The notes: a model not told the origin generated them from the sequence alone. A stretch of DNA of 64,000 nt from Bacillota bacterium (GCA_023433405.1 JAEZCT010000019.1:9499-73498), one strand, 5' to 3'. Positions 6,011 to 15,161 are shown, counted from the first letter of the stretch. A program made the numbers and translations.

Positions 6011-7405
6011 TTAAGAGCCTCCGGCTCCCATGTACTTGACCAAAAATCCCGCCGCGACTGCGAGCACGCACAGCACAAGCACCATAGCCGTTATAAAGAA
6101 CAGCCGACGGCTGCGCTTGCGGGGGTTTGGCTCTGAGAACTCCTCGCTGTTATAATCAAAATAGTTAAAGCTCTCGTTTGGAATGCGCGACCTCAGCTTG
6201 CGGGGCGGCGTTTCACTGGGTGCGGGGGCGAGAGGCGGCGTAGTCTCCACTCCCAGGTTTATAACAATTTCGGCGCGGTCGGCGTGGCGAAGGGGGCGAA
6301 CCGGCCGGTCTATGCGTGGCTGTTTATCCTCCCCTCCGGTGTCCTCACCGGCGGGCATGAGCGGGTTAGCTCCCTGAAGATTGTGCTCGCGGTCCCGTGC
6401 CTCCGCCCTGCGAGGGGCTTGCGGCTCGGCTTTTTGGGGAGGCTTTAGCTCCGGCGAATCCGGCTCAGTCTTTGCCATCTCGTCGGGGCGATAGGGCGGC
6501 AGGGCGGTATGCAGCACCTCCCGCGGCAGGGTGGAAAGCAAACGGTCAAGTGCCGCCTTAAACTGCAGGTAGGATGAAAAGCGCTCCTCGGGGCGGTAGG
6601 CGGTGGCTTTCGCCAGCACCTTTGTCAGCTCGGGGATATCAATGGCGGGGACAGGCAGTGTCTTTTCCTCATCCCAGCGCGCCTTCACCTTGCGCAGCGG
6701 GGTATTTGTCCCATCGTCATAGGGCAGGCGATGCCGATTAATAATTTTATAGATCATCATGCCAAGACTGAAGATATCGGTATTTTGAGTGTATTCACCA
6801 TCCTCATATGCCTCGGGTGCCAAAAAGCGGTAGCCGTAGCTTTTAAAGCTGCGATCGGGCACAAGTGAGGAGCTGAGGATATCGTTTAAAAAGAAATCCC
6901 CCAGCGCAAAGCCGGTTTTGGGGTTGTAAAAGATATTGGTTTCTTTAATGTTGCCATGCAAAACATACTTTTTTTGCATAACCTCCAGTCCCTCGCAAAG
7001 CTGCGAGCCCATGCGCAGAATGGCGCCTAGGGGTATTTCACCCGCACTCAGCAGGGTTTGCAGCGGGGTATCGTATTGCATGAGGATCGCAAGGGTGTAT
7101 ATGCCGTTTTCGCTGTCTAAACTCATTGTATAATCATAATACCGCTGTACGCCGGTAGTGGAGGGCAGCGATACCTGTGTTTTTAGCAGCTTATTGAGCT
7201 GAGTTCCTGCCGAGCGCATGACCTCGGCGAATTCCTCGCTTCTGATATACTCAGCCGAACGCTCCGCGATGGTGGAGGCATTGGGCATCTCTATAACCTT
7301 TATCACGGCACGCTTACCGTTTTGCTCTGCCAGCATGGTCTTGGAAAAAGCGCCGCTGCCAAGCTCGTTGAGAATATTAAACCCAAGGAATTGATTGTTA
7401 TCCAA
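6011..7405 (-). CDS. Membrane-anchored Ser/Thr protein kinase-like protein, probably a pseudokinase
   Basis: A 464-aa protein with an N-terminal kinase fold (about 8-295), a Pro-rich cytoplasmic linker and one C-terminal membrane helix (about 434-456). The glycine loop GSGAFSKT (16-23) and VIK lysine (Lys36) are present, and the APE segment LAPEAYEDGEY is kept. The catalytic loop, however, is HGNIKETN (150-157), with Asn152 where HRD kinases have Asp, and the DFG motif is DFF (170-172). Phosphotransfer is therefore doubtful; ATP binding may remain. The start is TTG with GGGAGGA at 9 nt. The membrane protein gene at 7511-8398 lies 105 bp upstream on the same strand and may be a partner (inference). 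Confidence 0.8.
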   Translation of the reverse strand: MDNNQFLGFNILNELGSGAFSKTMLAEQNGKRAVIKVIEMPNASTIAERSAEYIRSEEFAEVMRSAGTQLNKLLKTQVSLPSTTGVQRYYDYTMSLDSENGIYTLAILMQYDTPLQTLLSAGEIPLGAILRMGSQLCEGLEVMQKKYVLHGNIKETNIFYNPKTGFALGDFFLNDILSSSLVPDRSFKSYGYRFLAPEAYEDGEYTQNTDIFSLGMMIYKIINRHRLPYDDGTNTPLRKVKARWDEEKTLPVPAIDIPELTKVLAKATAYRPEERFSSYLQFKAALDRLLSTLPREVLHTALPPYRPDEMAKTEPDSPELKPPQKAEPQAPRRAEARDREHNLQGANPLMPAGEDTGGEDKQPRIDRPVRPLRHADRAEIVINLGVETTPPLAPAPSETPPRKLRSRIPNESFNYFDYNSEEFSEPNPRKRSRRLFFITAMVLVLCVLAVAAGFLVKYMGAGGS

Positions 7406-7510
7406 AGCGTTCAGTCCTCCCTGTGACCGGCTGTATCCGCCGTACTGTCGAATGTCAGGATGTCTAATACTTTCTGTGTTTGGGTATTGTATTATTTAAA
7501 CTAATTGGTA

Positions 7511-8398
7511 TTAATGCGCGGAATCGGGAAATCCGCCGTCGCGTATCACGCGCATGGCGCGGTTTGCGGCAAGGGATACTTCCCCCGCACGCGCATGGGC
7601 AAAGCCCAAATCCCGCAGCAGGCTGTCAAGGTTTGATAGCATCTCCAGCCTCGTTTTGGTCGCCGGCTGGGCGAGAGAATAATCGATGTAGGCGTTAATC
7701 TGCCCGCTGATAAGCGCGGCGCTAACGGCATCGTTTGCAAAGGCTTTATCCTCGCTCACCAGTGTAAACAGCCGGTACTCCGGCACATTGGGGTAAGCAA
7801 GGCTATAAACAAGGTAGTCCTCCCAGTAAAAGCGCAGCAGTTTGTCCACTGTTTCAAACTCGCTGTTTTGCAGCGCCTCCAGATAGCGCGCGGGCTTTTG
7901 CGCAGTCTCCAATAACAGGGCGGCGGCTTGCCATCGCTCCGAATGGGAGGGCGTTAGGTAGCTTTGCGCAAGCTTCTCAAGCAGCTCGCGGGCGCTTTCA
8001 TAGTCTGTTTTGCCCGCCGCCACCTCCAGCGTAAGCTGGCGAGCCCCCGCGTCAAAGGAGACTGCGTCTCCTGAGTCAGAGCGCGTATTAAAACTTGGCT
8101 CGGGCCGAGCGGAGGCAACCGGTTCGGAAGACACCGCGCCAGACGGCGCGGGAGAGGAGAAAGCTCCTTCGGCCGATTCCTCAGGGGGTTTGGGGTTAAC
8201 GGCAAAAAGAATAAAAAGACAGGCCGCAAACGACAGCACAAACACAACAAACGCCCCGATTACCGGCGCCTTGGAGGTGTAAGCGAAATGCCTGCGTGCC
8301 CGGAAAAACATTGCGTAAAGAAGGTAACCGGCCGTAGAGGCCATGCACAGAAACAAAAAAAGACACACAATAATCCAATACTCACGCAAAAGACTCAT
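7511..8398 (-). CDS. Membrane protein of unknown function with cytoplasmic or extracellular helical domain
   Basis: A 295-aa protein. Two membrane helices lie at about 8-29 (WIIVCLFLFLCMASTAGYLL) and 46-67 (VIGAFVVFVLSFAACLFILF), followed by a Ser/Pro/Glu-rich linker (about 70-112) and a soluble, mostly helical domain (about 115-295) rich in Ala and Leu (ELLEKLAQSYLT, LLETAQKPARYLEALQ, TKTRLEMLSNLDSLLRDLGF). No known family recognised. It is followed by the kinase-like gene on the same strand. ATG preceded by GAGGGGCGG. Confidence 0.7.
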   Translation of the reverse strand: MSLLREYWIIVCLFLFLCMASTAGYLLYAMFFRARRHFAYTSKAPVIGAFVVFVLSFAACLFILFAVNPKPPEESAEGAFSSPAPSGAVSSEPVASARPEPSFNTRSDSGDAVSFDAGARQLTLEVAAGKTDYESARELLEKLAQSYLTPSHSERWQAAALLLETAQKPARYLEALQNSEFETVDKLLRFYWEDYLVYSLAYPNVPEYRLFTLVSEDKAFANDAVSAALISGQINAYIDYSLAQPATKTRLEMLSNLDSLLRDLGFAHARAGEVSLAANRAMRVIRDGGFPDSAH

Positions 8399-8671
8399 CC
8401 TGCTGTCCGCCCCTCAAAAAGCGTATTGGGCCGCTCTGCTTGCGTATATGGTCAAAAACTATACTCCACTGCTTAATGCGATTTTCACTGTAATACCAAA
8501 GCAATCGAGTCATTTCATTCCTAACCGTCGATGATGGTTAGTCGATATTCCATGCTTCTTATCCAAAATTATAACATAGCGTAGGTATGAAGGCAATAAG
8601 TTAATATAAGGAATTTCCAAACCCTGAGATTGCATATTGAGGCAACCGGGAAGGCTGTAATCAAATATTTG

Positions 8672-8700
8672 TTTACTTAGAACGGCTAAATGGATATAAT
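8672..8700 (+). promoter_or_regulatory. Promoter of the glmS ribozyme-glmS transcript
   Basis: TTTACT (8672-8677) and a perfect TATAAT (8695-8700) are spaced by 17 bp. Transcription would begin near 8707, about 100 nt before the ribozyme cleavage site. Confidence 0.65.
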
Positions 8701-8799
8701 AAAACAGACGGCACAAAAGGAGGAGGGTTAGTAAGCCTGCCGTATTAAATAAACTAAGGATCGGGGGAGTTTTGTAGGATAACAACCGGGCACATCGCA

Positions 8800-8995
8800 A
8801 CCTGTAAAGCGCCAAGCACCACACAGGCTATTGCCAAACGGCAGCGCCGTCAGCAGTTGATATTGCCGTGTGGTTAACGAGGAGAGAGGAGTATCGAGCA
8901 TCTTCGGCGGATGCCTCTCCGCTTCGTGTCCAAAGCGCAGCCTGCGGACAAAATGTCGGGCAACCGGAGCACAAACCCGCAGTCAGGACACACCG
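8800..8995 (+). ncRNA. glmS ribozyme/riboswitch (glucosamine-6-phosphate)
   Basis: The conserved core is recognisable: AAAGCGCC around the cleavage site (between A8808 and G8809), TAACGAGGAG...TATCGA, then CTTCGGCGGATGCCTCTCCG (8902-8921), closely matching the B. subtilis glmS ribozyme core. Helix P3 is GTGTCC (8926-8931) with GGACAC (8986-8991). It lies 260-450 bp upstream of glmS. Established role: self-cleavage with glucosamine-6-phosphate as cofactor, which exposes the mRNA to decay and gives feedback control of glmS. Outer boundaries are approximate. Confidence 0.9.
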
Positions 8996-9134
8996 CCTGT
9001 GGAGCGGTTTTATAACGGTCGATTACGCACAGCACCGGTTTTTACCGGTGATAATCGGTCATGCCGAAATGGCCATTGGATACAGCCGATGGCGCTCGGC
9101 TTTGCCTTGTCTGAACATTCTTTTTGCTTTTTAA

Positions 9135-9160
9135 ACCGCAAACGCTTGCGGTCTTTTCGT
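9135..9160 (+). terminator. Weak terminator-like hairpin between ribozyme and glmS
   Basis: ACCGCAA (9135-9141) pairs with TTGCGGT (9146-9152), followed by CTTTTCGTT. The stem is only 7 bp, so it may simply be an mRNA structure. Confidence 0.3.
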
Positions 9161-9254
9161 TGTACGGTTTTTTGGGCAGCCGCCCTAACCGCTTTATGCT
9201 CAGACAGGGCGAACAATAATAATGAAATGACGAATGATAAGGAGATAAGCTTTT

Positions 9255-11075
9255 ATGTGTGGTATAGTAGGTTATGTTGGCGCCCGCACGGCCACGGAAG
9301 TATTAATTGACGGATTAAAGATGCTGGAGTACCGCGGGTACGATTCCGCCGGAGTTTCGGTATTTACAAACCATACGGTAAAAACGGTGAAATCGCTGGG
9401 CAAGATTGCGAGCCTTGAGGAAAAGCTTAGGAAAGGCGAAGCGCTGGTTTCCGGCTGCGGCATAGGGCATACCCGCTGGGCAACCCATGGCGCTCCGTCG
9501 GATACTAACTCCCACCCCCACTGTGCGGGAAAGGTGTCTCTTGTTCACAACGGTATCATCGAGAATTATTTGGAGATTCGCGCCGAGCTGACGCAGGCGG
9601 GGGTACAGTTCGTATCCCAGACCGATACGGAATCGGTTGTGCAGCTGCTCAACCATTATTACGAAGGCGACCCCGTCGCCGCCATCCGCAAAACCCTTGC
9701 GAGGGTACGGGGCGCGTATGCGCTGGGCATTTTGTTCTGTGACCTGCCAGATACCATTTACGCCATCCGCAAAGACAGCCCGCTGATTGTCGCCAGAGGC
9801 GAGGGCGAGAGCTTTATCGCATCCGATGTTCCCGCTATCCTCGCCTATACAAGAGATTACTATATCCTGGAGGAGGGTGAGCTTGCCGTCCTTCGTCCAA
9901 CCGAGGTCACCTTTTTAGCCCCCGACGGCGAAAGGATTGAAAAGCAGCTGCAAACCGCTACCTTTACGGTGGAGCAGGCACAAAAGGGTGGGTACCCCCA
10001 TTTTATGCTCAAGGAAATCTATGAGCAGCCCCGCGCGGTCGCCGCAACCATTGGGCCGCGGGTGGTAAACGGTCTGCCCAATTTTACTGCGGATAACCTC
10101 CCCGACGCTCTGCTGACCGGCGCTAAGACCGTACACATCACCGCCTGCGGTACCGCAATGCACGCGGGGCTTATCGGCAAGGCGGTAATCGAGCGGTTTG
10201 CGCGGGTGCCCGTGAATGTGGACATCGCCTCGGAGTTTCGCTACCGTGACCCGCTTATTCACAAAGGAGACCTGGTCATAATCATCTCCCAGTCGGGCGA
10301 GACGGCGGATACCCTTGCCGCCTTGCGGCTTGCAAAGGAGAAGGGTGCGAAAACCATTGCCGTCGTCAACGTGGTGGGCTCCTCCATTGCCCGGGAGGCG
10401 GATAGCGTCATATACACTTACGCAGGGGTAGAGATTGCCGTGGCAAGCACCAAGGCCTATATGGTTCAGCTTGCGGTACTACACCTCTTGGGTATTCGCA
10501 TGGCGCTCCTGTCGGGTGCTGTGGATGAAGCCAAGGCGCGCGCCCTCACCGGACTGCTTTGCGGCATCCCCGATGGGCTTAAGTCCCTGCTAGAGCAAAC
10601 CGAGACGGTAAAGGCGGCGGCCTCGCGGATTATGCAGGCGCCGGATATCTTCTTTATCGGGCGCGGGCGGGATTATTATATGTCTATGGAGGGTGCTTTA
10701 AAGCTCAAGGAGATTTCATATATCCACTGTGAGGCCTATGCTGCGGGTGAGCTAAAGCACGGCACACTTTCGTTAATTACCGGCGGGGTGCCGGTGATTT
10801 CCATCGGCGCGGAGCCGATGCTGTTTGAGAAAACCGTAAGCAACATTAAAGAGGTAAAGGCACGGGGCGCTTACGTCGTGGCGATTCTGCCCCACGGCGT
10901 TTCGCTTGACCATCACACAGCGGACCGAATTATTAACCTGCCCGACTGCGATGAATTTGTCACCCCCTTCCTGACGGCGGCGATTTTACAGCTGCTTGCC
11001 TACTACACGGCGGATGAAAAAGGCTTTGATATAGATAAGCCCCGCAACCTCGCAAAGTCGGTTACCGTGGAATAA
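9255..11075 (+). CDS. glmS: Glutamine-fructose-6-phosphate aminotransferase (isomerizing)
   Basis: A 606-aa cytoplasmic enzyme that makes glucosamine-6-phosphate from fructose-6-phosphate and glutamine, the first step of UDP-GlcNAc and cell-wall synthesis. The N-terminal glutaminase domain starts MCGIVGYVG with catalytic Cys2, then LEYRGYDSAGVS and GHTRWATHG. Two SIS isomerase domains follow (TACGTAMHAG, SQSGETADTLAAL, STKAYMVQ, ELKHGTLSLI) and the protein ends KPRNLAKSVTVE, as is universal in GlmS. Normal length. AAGGAG precedes the ATG. Its mRNA carries the glmS ribozyme upstream. Confidence 0.98.
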   Translation: MCGIVGYVGARTATEVLIDGLKMLEYRGYDSAGVSVFTNHTVKTVKSLGKIASLEEKLRKGEALVSGCGIGHTRWATHGAPSDTNSHPHCAGKVSLVHNGIIENYLEIRAELTQAGVQFVSQTDTESVVQLLNHYYEGDPVAAIRKTLARVRGAYALGILFCDLPDTIYAIRKDSPLIVARGEGESFIASDVPAILAYTRDYYILEEGELAVLRPTEVTFLAPDGERIEKQLQTATFTVEQAQKGGYPHFMLKEIYEQPRAVAATIGPRVVNGLPNFTADNLPDALLTGAKTVHITACGTAMHAGLIGKAVIERFARVPVNVDIASEFRYRDPLIHKGDLVIIISQSGETADTLAALRLAKEKGAKTIAVVNVVGSSIAREADSVIYTYAGVEIAVASTKAYMVQLAVLHLLGIRMALLSGAVDEAKARALTGLLCGIPDGLKSLLEQTETVKAAASRIMQAPDIFFIGRGRDYYMSMEGALKLKEISYIHCEAYAAGELKHGTLSLITGGVPVISIGAEPMLFEKTVSNIKEVKARGAYVVAILPHGVSLDHHTADRIINLPDCDEFVTPFLTAAILQLLAYYTADEKGFDIDKPRNLAKSVTVE

Positions 11076-11115
11076 CGCTTCGCTGTTCCTTTAAACAGGA
11101 CCTGTAATATGTTAA

Positions 11116-11148
11116 GGCGGCACCCAAAAGGTGTCGCCATTTATTTTG
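11116..11148 (+). terminator. Intrinsic terminator of glmS
   Basis: GGCGGCACC (11116-11124) pairs with GGTGTCGCC (11130-11138), loop CAAAA, tail ATTTATTTTGT. Confidence 0.8.
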
Positions 11149-11245
11149 TCACCACGCAGATTGTCGGAATATAATAGTACTGATACGAATCCTGTTTGGT
11201 TCTACTGTTTTAATCGCCGCGTTTAAGACGGGATTAGTATGAGTA

Positions 11246-11347
11246 ATACTAATCTCCTCAAAAAGAGTCGATAAAAATCCGCGTGAAAACCCATAAATTA
11301 AAGCTTTTCACTTGATTTTTATACTCTTTTAAATCGGATATTAGTAT
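11246..11347 (+). repeat. 102-bp palindromic repeat, copy A (forward)
   Basis: The element starts ATACTAATCTCCTC and ends CGGATATTAGTAT. Internally AAAAGAGTCGATAAAAATC and GTGAAAA face TTTTCAC and GATTTTTATACTCTTTT, so nearly the whole unit folds into one hairpin. It lies between glmS and the mazF-type gene. No coding capacity. Confidence 0.9.
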
Positions 11348-11546
11348 AAACGGTTTGAACACCCGTCACTTTTTTAAATGGAATTTTGCCCAAATAACCT
11401 TCTGTGAAGAACACAGAGCCGGAGCGTGTGCTTTTTCTCCCCTGAGGAACACGCGGGCTGATTAACGCCTAAGGAACTTGGTAAAACTATCAATGCCGGA
11501 GCAAATGCCTCCGCGCAAGAAATTTAAAAAAACGGAGCGTGATAGC

Positions 11547-11921
11547 ATGGCTGTCAAACGGGGAGATATCTATTACGCCGATTTGAGTCCTGTGGTAGGC
11601 TCAGAGCAGGGGGGAATACGCCCTGTGCTGATCGTACAAAACGACGTTGGTAACAAATACAGCCCAACTGTCATCGCGGCGGCCATAACCAGTCAAAAGG
11701 AGAAGGCCAAGCTGCCAACGCACATTACCCTCGACTCGGAGGGCTGCGGACTATCCAAGGAATCGGTGGTTCTGCTGGAGCAGATACGCACGATTGACAA
11801 AAGAAGGCTCAAGGAGCGTATGGGACAGCTCGATCTTGATTCGATGCAGATGGTCGATCGGGCACTGTCCATCAGCTTCGGTTTACAACCGGAGGGAAAG
11901 GTACGCGGGGAGCTTACATAA
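11547..11921 (+). CDS. MazF/PemK-type endoribonuclease toxin (EndoA-like)
   Basis: A 124-aa protein beginning MAVKRGDIYYADLSPVVGSE, with GGIRPVLIVQND, SPTVIAAAIT and LEQIRTIDKRRLKERMG, all typical of the Firmicutes EndoA/MazF family that cuts mRNA at short motifs. I start at ATG 11547 (GGAG upstream) rather than at the open frame further 5', whose extra 23 residues are not family-like. The usual small antitoxin gene directly upstream is not visible: the preceding 200 bp has no convincing ORF, and the palindromic repeat lies further up. Either the antitoxin is elsewhere or the toxin stands alone. Confidence 0.88.
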   Translation: MAVKRGDIYYADLSPVVGSEQGGIRPVLIVQNDVGNKYSPTVIAAAITSQKEKAKLPTHITLDSEGCGLSKESVVLLEQIRTIDKRRLKERMGQLDLDSMQMVDRALSISFGLQPEGKVRGELT

Positions 11922-11950
11922 ACAAAAGCTTCCGCCTACCCTTCCTTTCA

Positions 11951-11995
11951 AAGCCGCCCAAGGCGCAGGATGCTGCGCCTTGGGCGGCTTTTTTC
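11951..11995 (+). terminator. Strong intrinsic terminator after the mazF-type gene
   Basis: AAGCCGCCCAAGGCGCAG (11951-11968) pairs perfectly with CTGCGCCTTGGGCGGCTT (11973-11990) around GATG, followed by TTTTC. Confidence 0.9.
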
Positions 11996-12124
11996 GGTTA
12001 AGGCTTAACCCTGCAACCAACCGTAAGCCAAACTGAAATAAGAGCATACTTGATTTTTTTGTAGTGATATGCAATACTTATGCCAATTTAGATGTAATCC
12101 TTTACAACGCGGGAGAGGGTGAGG

Positions 12125-13849
12125 GTGCTGAACTCGGTAAGAGCCGCTTTAACGATGGTTTTGCTTTTGGCATCGGTGCTTGCGGTATTGCTCATCCTAT
12201 ATGCTTACAGGCGCCGGAAGGTTCCGGGGGCACGCAGCTTTATGTATCTCATGTTCATTTCCATGCTGTACTGTCTCGGCTACCTGGGCGAGATCAATTC
12301 CAACGCCCTGCAGGAGGCGCTTTTCTGGTTTCATATTCAGCATATCCCGATTCCTGTCCAGCATTATATGTGGTTTCTGCTGGGGCTTGAGTACGCAAGG
12401 GTTCCGTCCAAAATTCTTGCCCGGCTTAGGTATGCCGCACTTATCCACCCGGTTTTATATCTTTGCATCTACTACATACCGTCCTTACGGCGTTACTATG
12501 CCAGCGACTTCTTTTTTGCGTTTAACGGGCACTTTAATGTCATTGATTTTACCCGAGGTCCCCTTTATATTCTGGTGGTCGTTTCAGGTACGGCGCTCAG
12601 CCTAATTTGTGTTGGACTTTACCTCCATGGATACTTTAAAACCTCCATGCTCCAGCGGGATGGATATTTGCTTATGCTGCTTGCCTCACTCTTTCCCTGG
12701 TCGGCGGTGTACCTTAATGCGACGGGGGTCAGCCTGCTGGGGATCGATTACTTTCCGGTATTTTCGGTGGTGTCCGGCCTGATTTATACGCTGGGGATTT
12801 TTCGCCACCGCATATTTAGCACCTACCCCATAGCAACTCAGACCGTGTTCCGCCAGTCTAAGGAAGCCATTATGATACTTGACTGGGAGGAGCGCATCGT
12901 TGATGTGAATATCCTGTTTCTCTCCCTTTACCCCGAGCTGCGAAGGCTGGGCAAAAAGGACACCTTCGCGGTCTTTTTAGCCACACATTCGGAGTTTGCC
13001 GGGTACACTGACGAGGTGCAGCCATACAGCTACCGAATGATGATTGGTGTGGAGCAGCGGTATTTTTCCGCCCAGATTACCCGGCTGTTGAGCGATGACG
13101 GCAGCCTTGAGATTGGCCGGATTTTTACCATAAGCGATATTACTCTGTTTATTGAGCACCAGCAAAGACTGGAGCAAATTGCCTTTCACGCGCTGAGCCG
13201 TGCAGAAGCCAGCGAAATCTCATTTTTGCAGGCGCAGATTAAGCCCCACTTCCTCAACAACACCTTAAGTATTATCTCCTCCATGATTACACGCGAGCCA
13301 CAGGAGGCGAAGCGGCTGATTACCGAGCTTGGAGAATACCTGGCGCGCTGCTACTTTTTTGACAGCTCCTCCCCCATGACCGAGCTTACTCAGGAGCTTG
13401 AGAGTGTCAGTACCTACATCGAAATTGAAAAGGCACGTTTTCGCGAGCGGCTTACCTTTCGGCTGGATTGTGATAAAATACCCAATATCCAGGTGCCGCG
13501 GCTGGTGCTTCAGCCCCTTGTGGAAAACGCCATACGGCACGGGGTGCTAAAAAAGGCAGAGGGCGGCACCGTTGTGCTTACCATACGCGAAAAGACGGAC
13601 GGGGTGCATTTTGAGGTAAGCGACGACGGCGGAGGCATTGCGGCGGATAAGCTGGAAGCCCTGCTGGACGAATGCTCTCCCCATACCAACGGAATAGGGA
13701 TATCCAACATCAACAAACGGCTTAAGCGTTACTATAACACCCGTCTTGATATACAAAGCGGACAGGCTGAGGGAACGCGCGCGGCTTTTTTCATCCCCGT
13801 TATAAAACATAACAGCAGCGAGAGCGGAGGTACGCATGGACAGGATTAA
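12125..13849 (+). CDS. Sensor histidine kinase, 7TM N-terminus with LytS/YehU-type kinase
   Basis: About 574 aa. Residues 1-225 contain seven hydrophobic segments (histidine-kinase N-terminal 7TM type, starting RAALTMVLLLASVLAVLLIL). A PAS-like region follows (AIMILDWEERIVDVN), then the His_kinase block AQIKPHFLNNTLSIISSMIT with the phospho-accepting His, the N box LQPLVENAIRHGV, and the ATP lid DDGGGIAADK and NGIGISNINKRL. A GTG at 12119 abuts GGGAGAGG, so the GTG at 12125 is the better start. It overlaps the response regulator by 14 nt. The signal is unknown; this architecture is usually membrane-linked sensing. Confidence 0.88.
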   Translation: MLNSVRAALTMVLLLASVLAVLLILYAYRRRKVPGARSFMYLMFISMLYCLGYLGEINSNALQEALFWFHIQHIPIPVQHYMWFLLGLEYARVPSKILARLRYAALIHPVLYLCIYYIPSLRRYYASDFFFAFNGHFNVIDFTRGPLYILVVVSGTALSLICVGLYLHGYFKTSMLQRDGYLLMLLASLFPWSAVYLNATGVSLLGIDYFPVFSVVSGLIYTLGIFRHRIFSTYPIATQTVFRQSKEAIMILDWEERIVDVNILFLSLYPELRRLGKKDTFAVFLATHSEFAGYTDEVQPYSYRMMIGVEQRYFSAQITRLLSDDGSLEIGRIFTISDITLFIEHQQRLEQIAFHALSRAEASEISFLQAQIKPHFLNNTLSIISSMITREPQEAKRLITELGEYLARCYFFDSSSPMTELTQELESVSTYIEIEKARFRERLTFRLDCDKIPNIQVPRLVLQPLVENAIRHGVLKKAEGGTVVLTIREKTDGVHFEVSDDGGGIAADKLEALLDECSPHTNGIGISNINKRLKRYYNTRLDIQSGQAEGTRAAFFIPVIKHNSSESGGTHGQD

Positions 13850-14954
13850 CACAATTGTACTGGATGACGAATGGTATAACCTTGAGGAAATTTGCACACT
13901 CACAGAGCAAACCGGCCTTTTGCAGGTGGTCGGACGGTACCAAAACCCTCTGGTTGCTTTGGAGGAGGTGCGCGCCCTGCGCCCTCAGGTGGCGTTTGTT
14001 GACATTGAAATGCCCGAAATGGATGGCATTACACTGTCCGAGCGTCTTTTGGAGATCGACCCCGGAATGCAGATTGTGTTCATCACAAGCTTTAATCAGT
14101 ATGCGGTACAGGCCTTTGACATTAATGCGCTGGATTATGTGATGAAGCCTATTAGGGAGGTGCGTTTTGCCCGGATGGTGGAAAAACTGCGCGGTTATTT
14201 CGCGGAGAAGGGTCATCTCTCCGAAACGGGGCTCACGGTGCGCTGCTTTGACCGGCTGGAGGCATTTATTGGCGGCGTACCTGTGAAATGGGAGCGGGCA
14301 AAGGCGGAGGAACTGTTTGCCTACCTGCTTTTGCACCACAACAGCTACATCCATAAGGACACGCTGATTGAGGAGCTGTGGCCGGAATACTCCACCGAAA
14401 AGGCGCTGCCTATTCTGCAAACCGCGGTGTGCAAGATACGAAGCGTGCTTTCACCGCTGGGAGAAAAGGTATCGCTTACCTACAGCGCGAGCAAGTACCG
14501 GCTGTACCTGCCAGAGGCGCGCTGTGATTATTTTGAGACAGAGGCTGCGCTCAGCGCGTTTCGCCCGAATATACCGGCAACATTTACCGCCATTGAGCGC
14601 GCCTGCTCCCAGTATGGCGGGGGGTTGCTTGCCCACGAGGGCTATGTGTGGAGCGTGCAAAGGGACGCAAACCTGCGGGTACGCCTTATTGAGGTGCTGC
14701 GGCAGATTGGCGTGGGATATTTGGATGCGGGAGAGGACGCGTGTGCCGTGCGATACCTGCATTGCGCCGCCTGCCTTGCACCTTATGAGGAGGAGCTGAA
14801 TCTGGCGCTCTTAAACGCGCTGTGGCGGCTGGGCCGGACATCCAAATTTCTGGACCATTACCGTCAGCTGGAGGAGACCCTGCGTGAGCAGTACGACAAA
14901 GCGCCCTCCCGGCGAATCACCGATCTAGTGGACTCCATACGGGGAAAAATGTGA
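13836..14954 (+). CDS. Response regulator with SARP-type (winged helix plus BTAD) output
   Basis: A 372-aa partner of the upstream kinase. The receiver domain (1-118) has acidic residues Asp10-Asp11, phospho-acceptor Asp56 in VAFVDIEMPEMDG, Thr84 and Lys104 (DYVMKPI). Residues about 125-220 form a transcriptional regulatory winged helix (RAKAEELFAYLLLHHNSYIH, IEELWPEYSTEKALPILQTA). Residues about 225-365 resemble the bacterial transcriptional activation (helical repeat) domain. The fusion of a receiver to a SARP module is less common than OmpR or LytTR outputs. The start codon lies inside the kinase gene, so the two are translationally coupled. Confidence 0.87.
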   Translation: MDRINTIVLDDEWYNLEEICTLTEQTGLLQVVGRYQNPLVALEEVRALRPQVAFVDIEMPEMDGITLSERLLEIDPGMQIVFITSFNQYAVQAFDINALDYVMKPIREVRFARMVEKLRGYFAEKGHLSETGLTVRCFDRLEAFIGGVPVKWERAKAEELFAYLLLHHNSYIHKDTLIEELWPEYSTEKALPILQTAVCKIRSVLSPLGEKVSLTYSASKYRLYLPEARCDYFETEAALSAFRPNIPATFTAIERACSQYGGGLLAHEGYVWSVQRDANLRVRLIEVLRQIGVGYLDAGEDACAVRYLHCAACLAPYEEELNLALLNALWRLGRTSKFLDHYRQLEETLREQYDKAPSRRITDLVDSIRGKM

Positions 14955-14966
14955 GCATTTTATAAA

Positions 14967-15113
14967 AAGCTGTTCTCATCGCTCGAAACGCCGTTTCAAT
15001 GTTCATTTTTTGGCCTTATCGAACCAAAAACACTCGGAACACGGCAAGTATTTTCCGCGTTTCTCGCCTTGACTGGCAACTGGGAGCGGATAATTGATAG
15101 GGAATGCACAGCC
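14967..15113 (-). repeat. Second repeat family, copy 1 (reverse orientation)
   Basis: Read on the minus strand it has GCCAGTCAAGGCGAGAAACG, ATACTTGCCGTGTTCCGAG and an end GATGAGAACAGCTT, all alignable with the copy at 53063-53224. Boundaries are approximate. Confidence 0.65.
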
Positions 15114-15161
15114 ATCGTCAATCCGGCATAGAATAGCAAAGAGCTTCTGTGCCGCAGTGTA

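Noticed and set aside
8510..8824. 104-codon minus-strand ORF
   Set aside because: Composition is unlike a protein and it overlaps the glmS promoter and leader.
8868..9310. Overlapping short ORFs upstream of glmS
   Set aside because: They run through the conserved glmS ribozyme core and are not protein genes.
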